Position numbers and translations under genes: made by a program. The notes under the pieces were generated by a model. The model searched no databases. It worked only from the letters and a program-made list of their open reading frames with translations, and was not told the origin of the DNA. Source: a virus. From it: a DNA stretch of 49,561 nucleotides. Below are positions 20,644-27,790 of this stretch, piece after piece. Where the stretch lies: IMG/VR virus record IMGVR_UViG_3300044692_000025, positions 1 to 49,561 of that record; one strand, given 5' to 3'. Within the stretch, counting starts at the first letter, position 1. The number at the start of each line of letters is the position of its first letter.

Positions 20644-20789
20644 TCAATGGGCGCGGCTGGCAGTCACACCGGGTTCGAGGCCCGGGCGCGCACGACGTCA
20701 CTGACCGCCCACTGATCCGGGAGGACACACCCACCATGACCACCGAGACCGCCGACAACGTCGAACTGCCGAACGGGAGGCGCAGTTGA
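20640..20789 (+). CDS. Small hypothetical protein (49 aa)
   Basis: GTG overlaps the repeat-protein stop (GTGA) and the stop overlaps a TTG of the next small ORF. The first 20 residues (INGRGWQSHRVRGPGAHDVT) are basic, the rest polar. An ATG at 20736 with GGGAGG upstream could instead start a 17-residue peptide. The support is context only. Confidence 0.4.
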   Translation: MINGRGWQSHRVRGPGAHDVTDRPLIREDTPTMTTETADNVELPNGRRS

Positions 20790-20887
20790 GAGGCGAGGAG
20801 CGCCGCAGGGTCACGCTGACCCAGATCATCGACCGGGCTCGTACGGCACTGGCGGGTGCGGGCGGCGAGGACGGAGGGACTGCCTGA
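20786..20887 (+). CDS. Small hypothetical peptide (33 aa), TTG start
   Basis: TTG overlaps the preceding stop (TTGA), with GGGAGG 8 bases upstream; its stop overlaps the next ATG (TGATG). Basic helix (RRRVTLTQIIDRARTALAG). Supported only by coupling on both sides. Confidence 0.35.
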   Translation: MRGEERRRVTLTQIIDRARTALAGAGGEDGGTA

Positions 20888-21027
20888 TGGACGCAATGGA
20901 ATGGTTCGGCCTGGGTTACGGGGTGCTGTGTCTCGCGGGCCTGGCTCTCGCGGTTCGTTTCGCTGGTGGTGGCTGTGATTGCGACCCGCCCGGCACCTGC
21001 ACGTTCTGTCGAGAGGACGAACGATAG
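20887..21027 (+). CDS. Small single-TM protein with a Cys-rich tail (46 aa)
   Basis: ATG overlaps the previous stop. A transmembrane helix (FGLGYGVLCLAGLALAVRFA) is followed by CDCDPPGTCTFC, a four-Cys cluster that could bind metal. Unrecognised. Confidence 0.6.
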   Translation: MDAMEWFGLGYGVLCLAGLALAVRFAGGGCDCDPPGTCTFCREDER

Positions 21028-21048
21028 TAGTCCGAGAGAGGACAGAGA

Positions 21049-21252
21049 TGGACTACACGACAATCAAGCTTCTTGCTCAGCAGCAGTATGGGACTGATCT
21101 CGAACCGGACGAGGCAGTCTTCGCATGGCTCGACTACGCGCCGTCTGGAGATCTGGCGCACCCTCACGCCCGCACAGCGGGACCGGACAGACGATGGCCC
21201 GGAGGGAATCGAGTGGCAGGACGCCGCCGCCGAGAGGAGCGAGACACCGTGA
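21049..21252 (+). pseudogene. Small hypothetical gene with an apparent frameshift
   Basis: From ATG 21049 (GAGAGGA upstream) the frame gives MDYTTIKLLAQQQYGTDLEP then a plausible helix (EAVFAWLDYAP). After about 21140 G+C bias at third codon positions moves to another frame, which reads LEIWRTLTPAQRDRTDDGPEG and IEWQDAAAERSETP and stops at 21250-21252, overlapping the next GTG as most genes here do. In the original frame the ORF runs on into the downstream gene. A frameshift (true or sequencing) near 21138-21145 is the simplest reading. This stretch is also less G+C-rich than its surroundings. Confidence 0.4.
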
Positions 21253-21791
21253 CCACCGCCAAGCGCGTCTATCGCGAAGTCCCACCCGGCCACGCCGCCT
21301 GCACCACGTGCGACGAGATCCACCCCTGGCTGGCACAACGCACCCCGAAATCCCCGTGCCTGCTCTACGCCCACGGGCCACGCGGCCACCGCTGCCCCGG
21401 CTCCCACCAACCCGGTCAGCCCTGGCTGGAGGCCACCCGCCTGCCCACCTGGGACGAACTGTCCGACGTCGACAAGGGCGCCGTGTTGATGTTCGTGTGG
21501 AAATGCCACTGGGAACGCAGCTACGCGTACGCACGGGACAACTACCCGGCCACCTACCGCGATCACCCGATGCTGGTCGACCTCGACCGTGCCACCCGCT
21601 GCCGGTACGCCACCGCCGTGATCCGGGCACGGTTCGGGTCCTACGACGGTGGCCGGTCGGTCTGGCCTCGGCCGCGTCCGGGTGGCCCGCAGTACATGGC
21701 GGAACGCGGTCTGGGCGACTTCGAGTGGCAGCGGCTGTACGACCTCGCCATGGCCGCCGAGGTCCGGTCGGCCGAGACCAAGGAGGCGTGA
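21249..21791 (+). CDS. Hypothetical phage protein (180 aa)
   Basis: GTG at 21249 is favoured because it overlaps the stop of the frame above and precedes the low-bias start TTAKRVYREVPPG. Cys/His residues (HAACTTCDEIHPWL, SPCLLYAHGPRGHRC) form a possible N-terminal zinc site; the rest is helical with many Trp and Tyr (FVWKCHWERSYAYARDNYPATYRDHP). No known family. Ends with the TKEA junction that contains the next Shine-Dalgarno. Confidence 0.65.
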   Translation: MTTAKRVYREVPPGHAACTTCDEIHPWLAQRTPKSPCLLYAHGPRGHRCPGSHQPGQPWLEATRLPTWDELSDVDKGAVLMFVWKCHWERSYAYARDNYPATYRDHPMLVDLDRATRCRYATAVIRARFGSYDGGRSVWPRPRPGGPQYMAERGLGDFEWQRLYDLAMAAEVRSAETKEA

Positions 21792-21792
21792 C

Positions 21793-22095
21793 ATGGAGAT
21801 CCCCGACGAGGCGTACGAGGCGGCCAGCGCGGCGATTTCGGACTGGCCGATGGCATCCAGCGACGCCTACGACTGCGCGTCGACCGCCGTCCAGGCCGCC
21901 GCACCGCTCATCGTGGCAGCCGAACTGGACCGACTGATGGACGGCGATATCGACGCCGTCCGGATTGGCTTCCGGCAGGCCAACCGGTTCAACCGGGCCA
22001 GCGCGGTGGAGCACGTGCAGCGCCTCATCCGCGAACGTGCCGCCGAGTTGCGTGCCATGACCACCGACCCGACCGCCCCGAGAGAGAAGCAGTGA
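21793..22095 (+). CDS. Hypothetical helical protein (100 aa)
   Basis: ATG 21793 just after the preceding stop, with AAGGAGG in the junction. Entirely helical (DEAYEAASAAISDWPMASSDAYDCASTAVQAAAPLIVAAELDRLM, VEHVQRLIRERAAELRAM), reminiscent of short actinophage proteins of the 'ADAVLAEAA..AAPLI.A.LRR' kind, which are uncharacterised. Stop overlaps the next GTG. Confidence 0.7.
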   Translation: MEIPDEAYEAASAAISDWPMASSDAYDCASTAVQAAAPLIVAAELDRLMDGDIDAVRIGFRQANRFNRASAVEHVQRLIRERAAELRAMTTDPTAPREKQ

Positions 22096-22379
22096 GCACT
22101 GACCCGATCGCCGACGCGCTGGGAATCGACATGAACGACCCGACGCAACGCCTAGCCTGCCATCTGGTGGCCAACGACGACGCCATGATCGGCGCACTCG
22201 TCCGGCTGCGCCTCGCGCGGCGACTGCCCGTCGCCATCGTGGCCGAGCGGATGGGCACCACCGCTGACAGCGTGCGCGAGCTGGAAGCGTTCGAGTCCGA
22301 CCCGCGCCTGTCCACCCTTCGCCGGTATGCACTCGCTCTCGGCGCCCGCATCACGACCACCGTGACCAAGGAGGACTGA
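22092..22379 (+). CDS. XRE-like HTH protein (95 aa)
   Basis: GTG start overlapping the previous stop. Residues about 38-88 contain a helix-turn-helix of XRE type (RLRLARRLPVAIVAERMGTTADSVRELEAFESDPRLSTLRRYALALG). Likely a small early regulator or the antitoxin-like half of a lost pair. It ends in TKED and is followed directly by AAGGAGG for the next gene. Confidence 0.78.
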   Translation: MSTDPIADALGIDMNDPTQRLACHLVANDDAMIGALVRLRLARRLPVAIVAERMGTTADSVRELEAFESDPRLSTLRRYALALGARITTTVTKED

Positions 22380-22382
22380 CCG

Positions 22383-22994
22383 GTGAGCACCGACCCCACA
22401 GACAAGGCCGCGCGCCGGTCGATTGCCGCGTGTGCGCGAGAGGCCGCACTGGCACGCGCACGACACGAGCACTCCGACGGCGTGATCGCCGAGGCGGTCG
22501 CAGCCGATGTCGTAGCAGCATTGCGCGATCGCGGCTTTCTGGCCACCACAGGCGACACCCCGCGCACGCTGCCCGACACCCCGCGGGGCATCACCCCTGA
22601 GCAGTTCGAGGCCGCCCGGCAGGCTGCTGACGACGAGGCCCTTACGCGCACGGATCGATCGTTGGGCGACCTGGCGTCGGAGCACATCGTCCGGGCTGTG
22701 TTCGCGGCTGCTGGCATCGGCGTGGCCTCTGCGGGCGGCGAGGACAACGGCGACGGGACGGCCGAGAAGATGCCCGCGCCGAAGTTCAACGTCGGCGACG
22801 ACGTGCTCTACGGCTCGTGGACCACGCCCCGCACTATCCACCGCCGCTACTGGGATGACGAGGCGGACTCGTGGGTGTACTGCGCCGCTCGGGATGGCAT
22901 GGCGTCTGTCGAGGCCAGCGAGGACCGGCTCACGCTCGCTGCCGTCGCCGGGGTGTCCTCTCACCCGGGCGCCCAGCCGGGCGGTGAGGCATGA
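22383..22994 (+). CDS. Hypothetical protein with a C-terminal beta-barrel-like domain (203 aa)
   Basis: The N-terminal ~110 residues are helical (AREAALARARHEHSDGVIAEAVAADVVAALR). Around 135-185 there is a KOW/Tudor-like stretch (FNVGDDVLYGSWTTPRTIHRRYWDDEADSWVYCAARDG). The last residues, SHPGAQPGGEA, come from a 20-bp sequence that recurs at the end of the next gene. Function unknown. Confidence 0.7.
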   Translation: MSTDPTDKAARRSIAACAREAALARARHEHSDGVIAEAVAADVVAALRDRGFLATTGDTPRTLPDTPRGITPEQFEAARQAADDEALTRTDRSLGDLASEHIVRAVFAAAGIGVASAGGEDNGDGTAEKMPAPKFNVGDDVLYGSWTTPRTIHRRYWDDEADSWVYCAARDGMASVEASEDRLTLAAVAGVSSHPGAQPGGEA

Positions 22995-23187
22995 GGTGCC
23001 GCATGGAGCTGTGCACGCACTGGAGCGGTGACGGCGACGTGTGCCCGTGCGCGGTGTTCGGCATGGAACCCAACACGCCGGACTGGGTCGACGAGCAGCC
23101 GTGGTGCCCGTTCGGCTGCGATCCGGGCACTCATCGCAGCTACTGCCCCCGTGGTCCGTTGTCGGCCCACCCGGGCGCCCAGCCGGG
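22962..23187 (+). repeat. 20-bp direct repeat bracketing the Cys-rich gene
   Basis: CACCCGGGCGCCCAGCCGGG occurs at 22962-22981 and 23168-23187, 206 bp apart, each time near the 3' end of a gene and in the same reading frame (HPGAQPG). The unit between them is essentially the 70-residue Cys-rich gene. Confidence 0.8.
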
Positions 23188-23203
23188 GGAGGCGCAGGCG
23201 TGA
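22991..23203 (+). CDS. Small Cys/His-rich protein (70 aa)
   Basis: ATGA overlap with the gene before; the stop overlaps the methyltransferase GTG. Six Cys and two His (CTHW, CPCAVFG, WCPFGCDPGTHRSYC) are consistent with zinc binding, similar to short 'C.CAVFG' actinophage proteins. Its end, AHPGAQPGEAQA, repeats that of its neighbour. The whole gene lies between the two 20-bp repeat copies. Confidence 0.65.
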   Translation: MRCRMELCTHWSGDGDVCPCAVFGMEPNTPDWVDEQPWCPFGCDPGTHRSYCPRGPLSAHPGAQPGEAQA

Positions 23204-23850
23204 CCCGGCCGCGGCTTCTCGATCTCTACTCCTGCGCCGGCGGGGCCGCGATGGGCTACCACCAGGCGGGGTTCGAGGTGGTCGGCGTGGACATCGAGCC
23301 GCAGCCGCGGTACCCGTTCGAGCACCACCAGGCCGACGCGCTGGAATTCCTCGTCGAGCACGGGCACGAGTTCGACGTGATCCACGCCAGTCCGCCTTGT
23401 CACGACCACACCGCGCTCGCGGCCCGTTCGGGCGAGGACGGCACCGGCTGGCTTCTCCAGGCCACCCGCGCAGCGCTCGTGAAGCTGGGCCGCCCGTGGG
23501 TGCTGGAGAACGTCGAGGGCTCCGACATGCATCCGATGCTGCTGCTGTGCGGATCCATGTTCGGTCTGGGCGCCAACGGTCGCATCCTGCGACGGCACCG
23601 CTGGTTCGACGCCTCGTTCTGGGAGTTGAGCCCTACCGATGCCTGCTCGGGCAGGTCGATCGGCGGCGTCTACGGCACGGGCGGCGCCGGCCAGATGACC
23701 CGCGGCTACAAGTTCCACCCGGACGAGGCCCGTAAGGCGATGGGCATCGACTGGATGTCCCGCAGGGAACTCTCCCAGGCTTTGCCCCCTGCGTACACGA
23801 GCTGGCTGGGGGACCTGCTGATGGTCCATCTACGACAGGAGGCGGCGTGA
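23200..23850 (+). CDS. C5 cytosine-type DNA methyltransferase
   Basis: 216 residues, GTG start. Motif I (LLDLYSCAGGAAMGYHQAGFEVVGVDIE) binds S-adenosylmethionine; motif IV has the catalytic PPC (HASPPCHDH); ENV (VLENVEG) is motif VI; LPPAYTSWLGDLL is the C-terminal helix. It is short against typical m5C enzymes (over 300 residues), with a compact target-recognition part, as in many phage orphan methyltransferases. Without a nearby restriction nuclease it most likely protects phage DNA from host restriction. Confidence 0.92.
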   Translation: MTRPRLLDLYSCAGGAAMGYHQAGFEVVGVDIEPQPRYPFEHHQADALEFLVEHGHEFDVIHASPPCHDHTALAARSGEDGTGWLLQATRAALVKLGRPWVLENVEGSDMHPMLLLCGSMFGLGANGRILRRHRWFDASFWELSPTDACSGRSIGGVYGTGGAGQMTRGYKFHPDEARKAMGIDWMSRRELSQALPPAYTSWLGDLLMVHLRQEAA

Positions 23851-25343
23851 CCCCCGATGACACCCCCCGGGACGCGGGGGAGGACACCCGAGAGCGGACC
23901 GAGCACATCGCCCGTGTCCTGCACGACGCGGCCACCGGCAGGATCACACCGGACCCGGCCGACCCGACACCGTACGGCCGGATGGCGGCCAGGGTGCATG
24001 ACGAGGTCGTGGCGCCTCTGGTGGAGCGGCTACGGCAGGCCGAAGCCGACCGGGACGAGGCGCGCGCACAGTTCGCGTCGGCGATCGAGACTCGGGAGCA
24101 GGCGTGGCACGACCGGGACCGCAACCGTGCCCAGCTAGGCAACCTGCTGGCGCAGCGCGACCAGTGGTGGGAGCAGGTTGGCCGCGAGAAGGCCGCCCTG
24201 CGTGCCGAGGTCGACGAGCTGCGCGAGTCCCGCTTCCGGTGGGCCGAGGAAGCCGCCGGGCTGTCCGCGATGCTGCGGGCGATGGCGCGGCGGTCGGCAC
24301 GGTTGAAGCGGCAGCGGAACGTGTGGCGACGCATCCAACGTGATGTGGTCGAGGTGTGCGGCGCGGAGCCGGGAACGCCGGTGCCGGTCGCAGCGCGCGC
24401 GTTGCGGTCCCGTGTGGCGGCCCTGGAGGCCCGGCTCGCACAGGCCGAGCAGCAGCGGGACGAGATCGTCGCAGAGATGAGCGCGACCCGTGGTGCCCTG
24501 CTTGGCCACCTGGACATGGAGTGGTCGTCTGTGCCTACAGCTGAACTCGTGGACGAAGCGTTCGAGGGAGCCGTGATCCTGCCCGAAACGGCTGGCGCGG
24601 ATATCGGAGCGTTCCTCATCGGCGCCGAGGTGCCGCACAGCGAGGGTGAGTCGTGGACGCACATCGGCGCGCGCCTGGTCGATGCCATCCATGACTGGTG
24701 GGGTGTGGCGGCCCAACCCCTGAACGGCAACGAGCCCGGACCATCCGAAGACGATCCGGGCCGTATAGCCACAACTCTTGGCAGTCAAGCGTCCAGAGTA
24801 GCAGGTGTGGCGGCCCAACCCGCCGAGCCGACGCGCCCGACCCTGACCGACGAGCAGCGCGCCGAGGTGATCGCCAATATCGAGGCCGGGAACTACCTCG
24901 CGTGCGACGGCGAGTACTACGCCAGCCTTCCGGACTGCGAGCGCTGCGAGGGTACCGGTCGCGTCGAGGAGTGCCCCGACTGCGACGGCACCGGGAAGAT
25001 CGACCGGGACGGCGGCGCTGAGCCGGGCGCGGAGGTTGACGGCATCCCGTTGATCGAGTCCGCAGCAGAGGTGAGCTGCCCCACGTGCAAGGCGTCATGG
25101 GTGCCGGGCCCGCTTGTCTGTCCGGAGTGCGGTCTGTCGGTTGTTCGTGTGGCCGCTGCTCCATCCGTGCCACAGGCCGAGACCACCGCGTTCCGGTCAT
25201 GGCTATGCCCGAACAACCGGTGCGAACACAGCTCGGTCGCGCACGACGTGTCCGGCGACCCCGAAGATCCACGGCCGATGTGCACGATGGACGGCTGCAC
25301 CTGCGGGCGTGTCTCGGACTACAAGGAGGACGACCGTGGTTGA
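23847..25343 (+). CDS. Coiled-coil protein with DnaJ-type zinc finger and zinc ribbons (498 aa)
   Basis: ATGA-type overlap with the methyltransferase. Residues about 60-215 are a long charged coiled coil (VERLRQAEADRDEARAQFAS..., EARLAQAEQQRDEIVAEM). A helical middle and a disordered linker (about 280-330) hold two copies of GVAAQP from an 18-bp DNA repeat. Then come a pair of DnaJ central-domain repeats (CERCEGTGRVEECPDCDGTG), a CxxC-CxxC ribbon (CPTCKASW, CPECG) and a last Cys cluster. Such a combination looks assembled from parts. Function unknown; zinc-dependent binding of protein or nucleic acid is possible. Confidence 0.7.
   Translation: MTPDDTPRDAGEDTRERTEHIARVLHDAATGRITPDPADPTPYGRMAARVHDEVVAPLVERLRQAEADRDEARAQFASAIETREQAWHDRDRNRAQLGNLLAQRDQWWEQVGREKAALRAEVDELRESRFRWAEEAAGLSAMLRAMARRSARLKRQRNVWRRIQRDVVEVCGAEPGTPVPVAARALRSRVAALEARLAQAEQQRDEIVAEMSATRGALLGHLDMEWSSVPTAELVDEAFEGAVILPETAGADIGAFLIGAEVPHSEGESWTHIGARLVDAIHDWWGVAAQPLNGNEPGPSEDDPGRIATTLGSQASRVAGVAAQPAEPTRPTLTDEQRAEVIANIEAGNYLACDGEYYASLPDCERCEGTGRVEECPDCDGTGKIDRDGGAEPGAEVDGIPLIESAAEVSCPTCKASWVPGPLVCPECGLSVVRVAAAPSVPQAETTAFRSWLCPNNRCEHSSVAHDVSGDPEDPRPMCTMDGCTCGRVSDYKEDDRG
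24702..24821 (+). repeat. 18-bp direct repeat within the 498-aa gene
   Basis: GGTGTGGCGGCCCAACCC is found at 24702-24719 and 24804-24821, 102 bp (34 codons) apart, so the gene stays in frame with or without one unit. The enclosed stretch encodes a low-complexity linker and is less G+C-rich. Confidence 0.75.
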
Positions 25344-25515
25344 CATCATCCTCGCCTGCGTCCTCGTGGCCATCGCCACCGTCCTGACGATCGCGGCCTG
25401 GGCCGTGCTCCGCAAGGCGACCGCACTGGACCGGAGCGCCAGCGAGCGTGAGCTGCGACTCCGGGACTTGGCTGCGCAACTGGGCGTGCCCGACAGGGAG
25501 GACCACCAGCCGTGA
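25336..25515 (+). CDS. Small single-TM protein (59 aa)
   Basis: GTG start overlapping the previous gene by 8 bp, with AAGGAGG upstream. N-terminal transmembrane helix (IILACVLVAIATVLTIAAWAVL) and a basic helical cytoplasmic tail. Unrecognised. Confidence 0.65.
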   Translation: MVDIILACVLVAIATVLTIAAWAVLRKATALDRSASERELRLRDLAAQLGVPDREDHQP

Positions 25516-25925
25516 AGGCGCTGACGATCAGACAGCCGTGGGCCTGGGCCATCGCCCGCGGCCACAAGACCATCGAGAACCGCACCTGGGCCACCTCCTA
25601 CCGTGGCCCGCTCGCCATCCACGCCGCCAAGAAGCCAGACGACGGCGACGCGCTGAGCTTCGTCCTGCGCTATGCGCGGCTCGACTCCACCGAGGCGTTC
25701 CACGGCGACCGGCCGACCAGCGACAGGGGACGCATCGTGGCCGTCGCTGACCTGGTCGACATCTGCACGCGCTCGCTGTCCGCCGAGCACTGCGGCTGTG
25801 GCGTGTGGGCGATGTGGGGTCACGCCCACTGGAAGCTCGGCAACGTGCGCCTGGTCGACGGACCGGAGATCAGCGGCCGGCTCGGGCTGTGGGAGTGGGA
25901 CAGGGAGGACCACCACGATGGCTGA
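25512..25925 (+). CDS. ASCH domain protein (137 aa)
   Basis: GTG start overlapping the previous stop. The opening MKALTIRQPWAWAIARGHKTIENRTWATSYRGPLAIHAAKK is the classic ASCH/PUA-like signature, with GRIVAVADLVDI and GRLGLWEW strands. ASCH domains bind RNA or modified bases; phage members lie near DNA-modification genes, as here with the cytosine methyltransferase, and may recognise or handle modified nucleotides. Confidence 0.92.
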   Translation: MKALTIRQPWAWAIARGHKTIENRTWATSYRGPLAIHAAKKPDDGDALSFVLRYARLDSTEAFHGDRPTSDRGRIVAVADLVDICTRSLSAEHCGCGVWAMWGHAHWKLGNVRLVDGPEISGRLGLWEWDREDHHDG

Positions 25926-26478
25926 CCTCAGCCGGCACGTCACCGACGGAACCTGCTGGTGCGGCCACTCCGCGCTCCGCGAAGTCGCGCTCGACGTGCT
26001 CCACCCGGACCGGTGCCGCATCCCCAACGCTCCCGACTCGCCAGCGCCCGTGACCTCCCGCTACCCCCACACGAAACCCGCACAGAACGCACGAGAGGAA
26101 ACCCCGATGAGCCTTGTCGAGCACGCACGCAGGGAACTCGCACTGATCGGCGAGGACCAGGACGTGACCGAATGGATGATCTCCGTCATTGAACGGTACG
26201 CGTCGTTCGGGCACTCCGGCGGATCGCACTCCGTCTGCTTGCCGCGCCTGACCCAACTGCTCAACTTCGAGCCGCTGGCACCGCTGACCGACAACCCCGA
26301 CGAGTGGACCGACCATTCCGCGATCAGTGGCTACCCGATCTGGCAGTCCGTGCGCAACTCGAAGGCGTTCTCCGGGGACGGCGGCAAGACGTACTGGCTG
26401 CTCGACGAGCGCGAGGCAGCGGGCAGCGCCGAGACAACTCCGCTGCACCGGTCCGAACCGGCCAACCCAAGATCGTGA
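25918..26478 (+). CDS. Hypothetical protein, likely fusion of a short N-part with a known phage family (186 aa)
   Basis: ATG 25918 overlaps the ASCH gene by 8 bp. Residues 1-63 hold a small Cys motif (GTCWCGH) and a polar linker. Residue 64 is a Met at 26107 with GAGAGGAA upstream, where a conserved actinophage protein begins (MSLVEHARRELALIGEDQDV..., YASFGHSGGSHSV, LTQLLNFEPLAPLTDNPDEW, DGGKTYWLLDE). That second part occurs alone in other phages, so an internal start is likely also used. A 21-bp direct repeat flanks the second part. Confidence 0.75.
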   Translation: MADLSRHVTDGTCWCGHSALREVALDVLHPDRCRIPNAPDSPAPVTSRYPHTKPAQNAREETPMSLVEHARRELALIGEDQDVTEWMISVIERYASFGHSGGSHSVCLPRLTQLLNFEPLAPLTDNPDEWTDHSAISGYPIWQSVRNSKAFSGDGGKTYWLLDEREAAGSAETTPLHRSEPANPRS

Positions 26479-26494
26479 CCTCCCGCTGCCCCCA
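26049..26494 (+). repeat. 21-bp direct repeat flanking the MSLVEHAR-type gene
   Basis: CGTGACCTCCCGCTRCCCCC followed by A occurs at 26049-26069 and 26474-26494 with one mismatch (20 of 21). The spacing is 425 bp and the enclosed DNA is almost exactly the ORF that starts at 26107. The second copy supplies the stop codon of that ORF. Confidence 0.75.
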
Positions 26495-26504
26495 GGGAGG
26501 GTCA
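26476..26504 (+). terminator. Bulged hairpin after the MSLVEHAR-type gene
   Basis: TGACC-TCCC pairs with GGGAGGGTCA with one bulged base (26476-26484 and 26495-26504). It lies at the stop codon, before a 64-bp gap to the next gene. No U-tract, so it may act only as an attenuator. Confidence 0.35.
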
Positions 26505-26568
26505 GCGCCGACCTAGACCTGTCTACACCACCATGGGTCGAGGGGACCCCAGACCACGGAGGCACGTC

Positions 26569-27210
26569 ATGACCACCCAGGAAGCCTGCCTACCCTGCGG
26601 CTCACGGGGCCGGGCGCGCGCCGCCACCCCCGGCTACCGCACCTGCGATTCGTGCAGCCTGGACATCCGCGACGACCTCGCCGAGATCCGGGACCGCTAC
26701 GCCCGCCTCGACGTCCGCCCGGCCAGCTCGGCCGGCGAGGGCTCCAGCGTGCGCTCCGTGCCACGCAGCAAGTCCCCAGCCAACGACCACGTGCTGAGCA
26801 TGATGGACCCGCGCTCCACCACCACCGGCCGTGCCTACGCCCCACCCGCCACGCTGCGCGGCTGGGTGCAGCTCCTGGAAGAGGAGACCGGGCAGCGCGT
26901 CTGGGACGCCTCGGTCACCGCGATGGTGGCCTACCTGTCCGGCCTACACGCCCACATCACCCGGCAACTCTGGGTCGACGACTACGCCCGCGAGCTGCAC
27001 GAGCTGGTGCAGGCCCTGCGCCCGGTGACCGGCGAGCCGAGGCCGCGGCCCATCGGTTCGTGCCCCACACTGGTCGACGACGGACAGCGGGAATGCGGGA
27101 CGAGGCTGTACGCGCCGCTCAACGGCGACACCATCCGGTGCCGTGGATGCGGCCGGGAATGGGTTCGCGCGGAGTGGCTCCGACTGGGGAAGGTGCTGGA
27201 GGCATCGTGA
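26569..27210 (+). CDS. Conserved actinophage hypothetical protein with zinc motifs (213 aa)
   Basis: ATG 26569 with CGGAGG upstream. An N-terminal CLPCGSRG...CDSC motif and a C-terminal ribbon (CPTLVDDGQRECGTRLY ... IRCRGCGREW) flank a helical middle (LRGWVQLLEEETGQRVWDASVTAMVAYLSG). Proteins with this arrangement are common in actinophages just before a small MerR-like HTH gene, as here at 27427. Function unknown. Confidence 0.75.
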   Translation: MTTQEACLPCGSRGRARAATPGYRTCDSCSLDIRDDLAEIRDRYARLDVRPASSAGEGSSVRSVPRSKSPANDHVLSMMDPRSTTTGRAYAPPATLRGWVQLLEEETGQRVWDASVTAMVAYLSGLHAHITRQLWVDDYARELHELVQALRPVTGEPRPRPIGSCPTLVDDGQRECGTRLYAPLNGDTIRCRGCGREWVRAEWLRLGKVLEAS

Positions 27211-27383
27211 GCGATATCGAAGACCTGGCCAAGCTGTCGACCATCACGCGGGACGCCATCGTCAAGGAGGCTGAGCGGATTAGTGCGGCGATCCGCGATA
27301 TCGCCGCCCCGGCGTTCGCCCAATTCGGGCGTACTGTTGCCGCGATGAAGCTGCCTGACATCAGCGGCAGGGACCAGTCGTGA
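27207..27383 (+). CDS. Small hypothetical helical protein (58 aa)
   Basis: GTG overlaps the preceding stop. Helical (DAIVKEAERISAAIRDIAAPAFAQFGRTVAAM). No family recognised. Confidence 0.6.
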   Translation: MSDIEDLAKLSTITRDAIVKEAERISAAIRDIAAPAFAQFGRTVAAMKLPDISGRDQS

Positions 27384-27426
27384 CCTCAGCCCCGTCTCAC
27401 CGGGCCGAAGTGTATGGGATCGAGCC

Positions 27427-27630
27427 GTGATCAAGCCCCGCCACCGCTGGCTGGACACAGAGGCCCTCGCCCTGCACTACGGCGTCCCCCAGGGCACGCT
27501 GCGCCGCTGGGCGCACGAGGACGGTTGGACCCCGCACGGCGGCCGCCGCACCCGCCAGTGGGACATGGACCAAGTGCAGGCCAGCTACGACCGGCGTCGA
27601 CACGCCACAGGGCAGGCTGCTTGCGCTTGA
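27427..27630 (+). CDS. MerR/excisionase-like HTH protein (67 aa)
   Basis: GTG start. WLDTEALALHYGVPQGTLRRWAHEDGWTPHGGRRTRQWDMDQVQASY is a winged-helix of the MerR/excisionase type, with the wing sequence GGRRTRQW. It is the last early gene, before a terminator. It could be a recombination directionality factor, but similar genes in this position in actinophages are more often of unknown role. Confidence 0.75.
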   Translation: MIKPRHRWLDTEALALHYGVPQGTLRRWAHEDGWTPHGGRRTRQWDMDQVQASYDRRRHATGQAACA

Positions 27631-27674
27631 CCTGCGGCGAACGTATCTTGATGTTGACTCGCGAGAGCTGTCGA

Positions 27675-27709
27675 GAAGCCCCGACCGTCTGCCATGCGGC
27701 CGGGGCTTC
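27675..27709 (+). terminator. Terminator at the end of the early operon
   Basis: GAAGCCCCG-A-CCG pairs with CGG-C-CGGGGCTTC (27675-27687 with 27697-27709), a strong 12-bp stem with one mismatch and a 9-nt loop, following the last early gene. No long U-tract. It separates the early operon from the structural genes. Confidence 0.7.
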
Positions 27710-27790
27710 GCCGTGTCTCGTCCCGAACTAAGATCAAACTATCGGGTCGTCGCAGCGCGTACTCGATTCAGAAACATCAAGGAGCGCGCC
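27710..27790 (+). promoter_or_regulatory. Probable late promoter region and RBS
   Basis: Between the terminator and the first structural gene the DNA is locally A+T-richer (AACTAAGATCAAACTATCGG at about 27726-27745). It ends in AAGGAG before the ATG at 27791. An exact -10 cannot be fixed by eye. The terminator-promoter layout suggests the start of the late transcript. Confidence 0.4.

Noticed and set aside
20641-20692. tRNA-like T-arm: CCGGG-TTCGAGG-CCCGG
   Set aside because: The 5-bp stem and 7-base loop look like a T-arm, but no matching acceptor, D-arm or anticodon arm is found at the right distances upstream; the 5' acceptor candidate does not pair.
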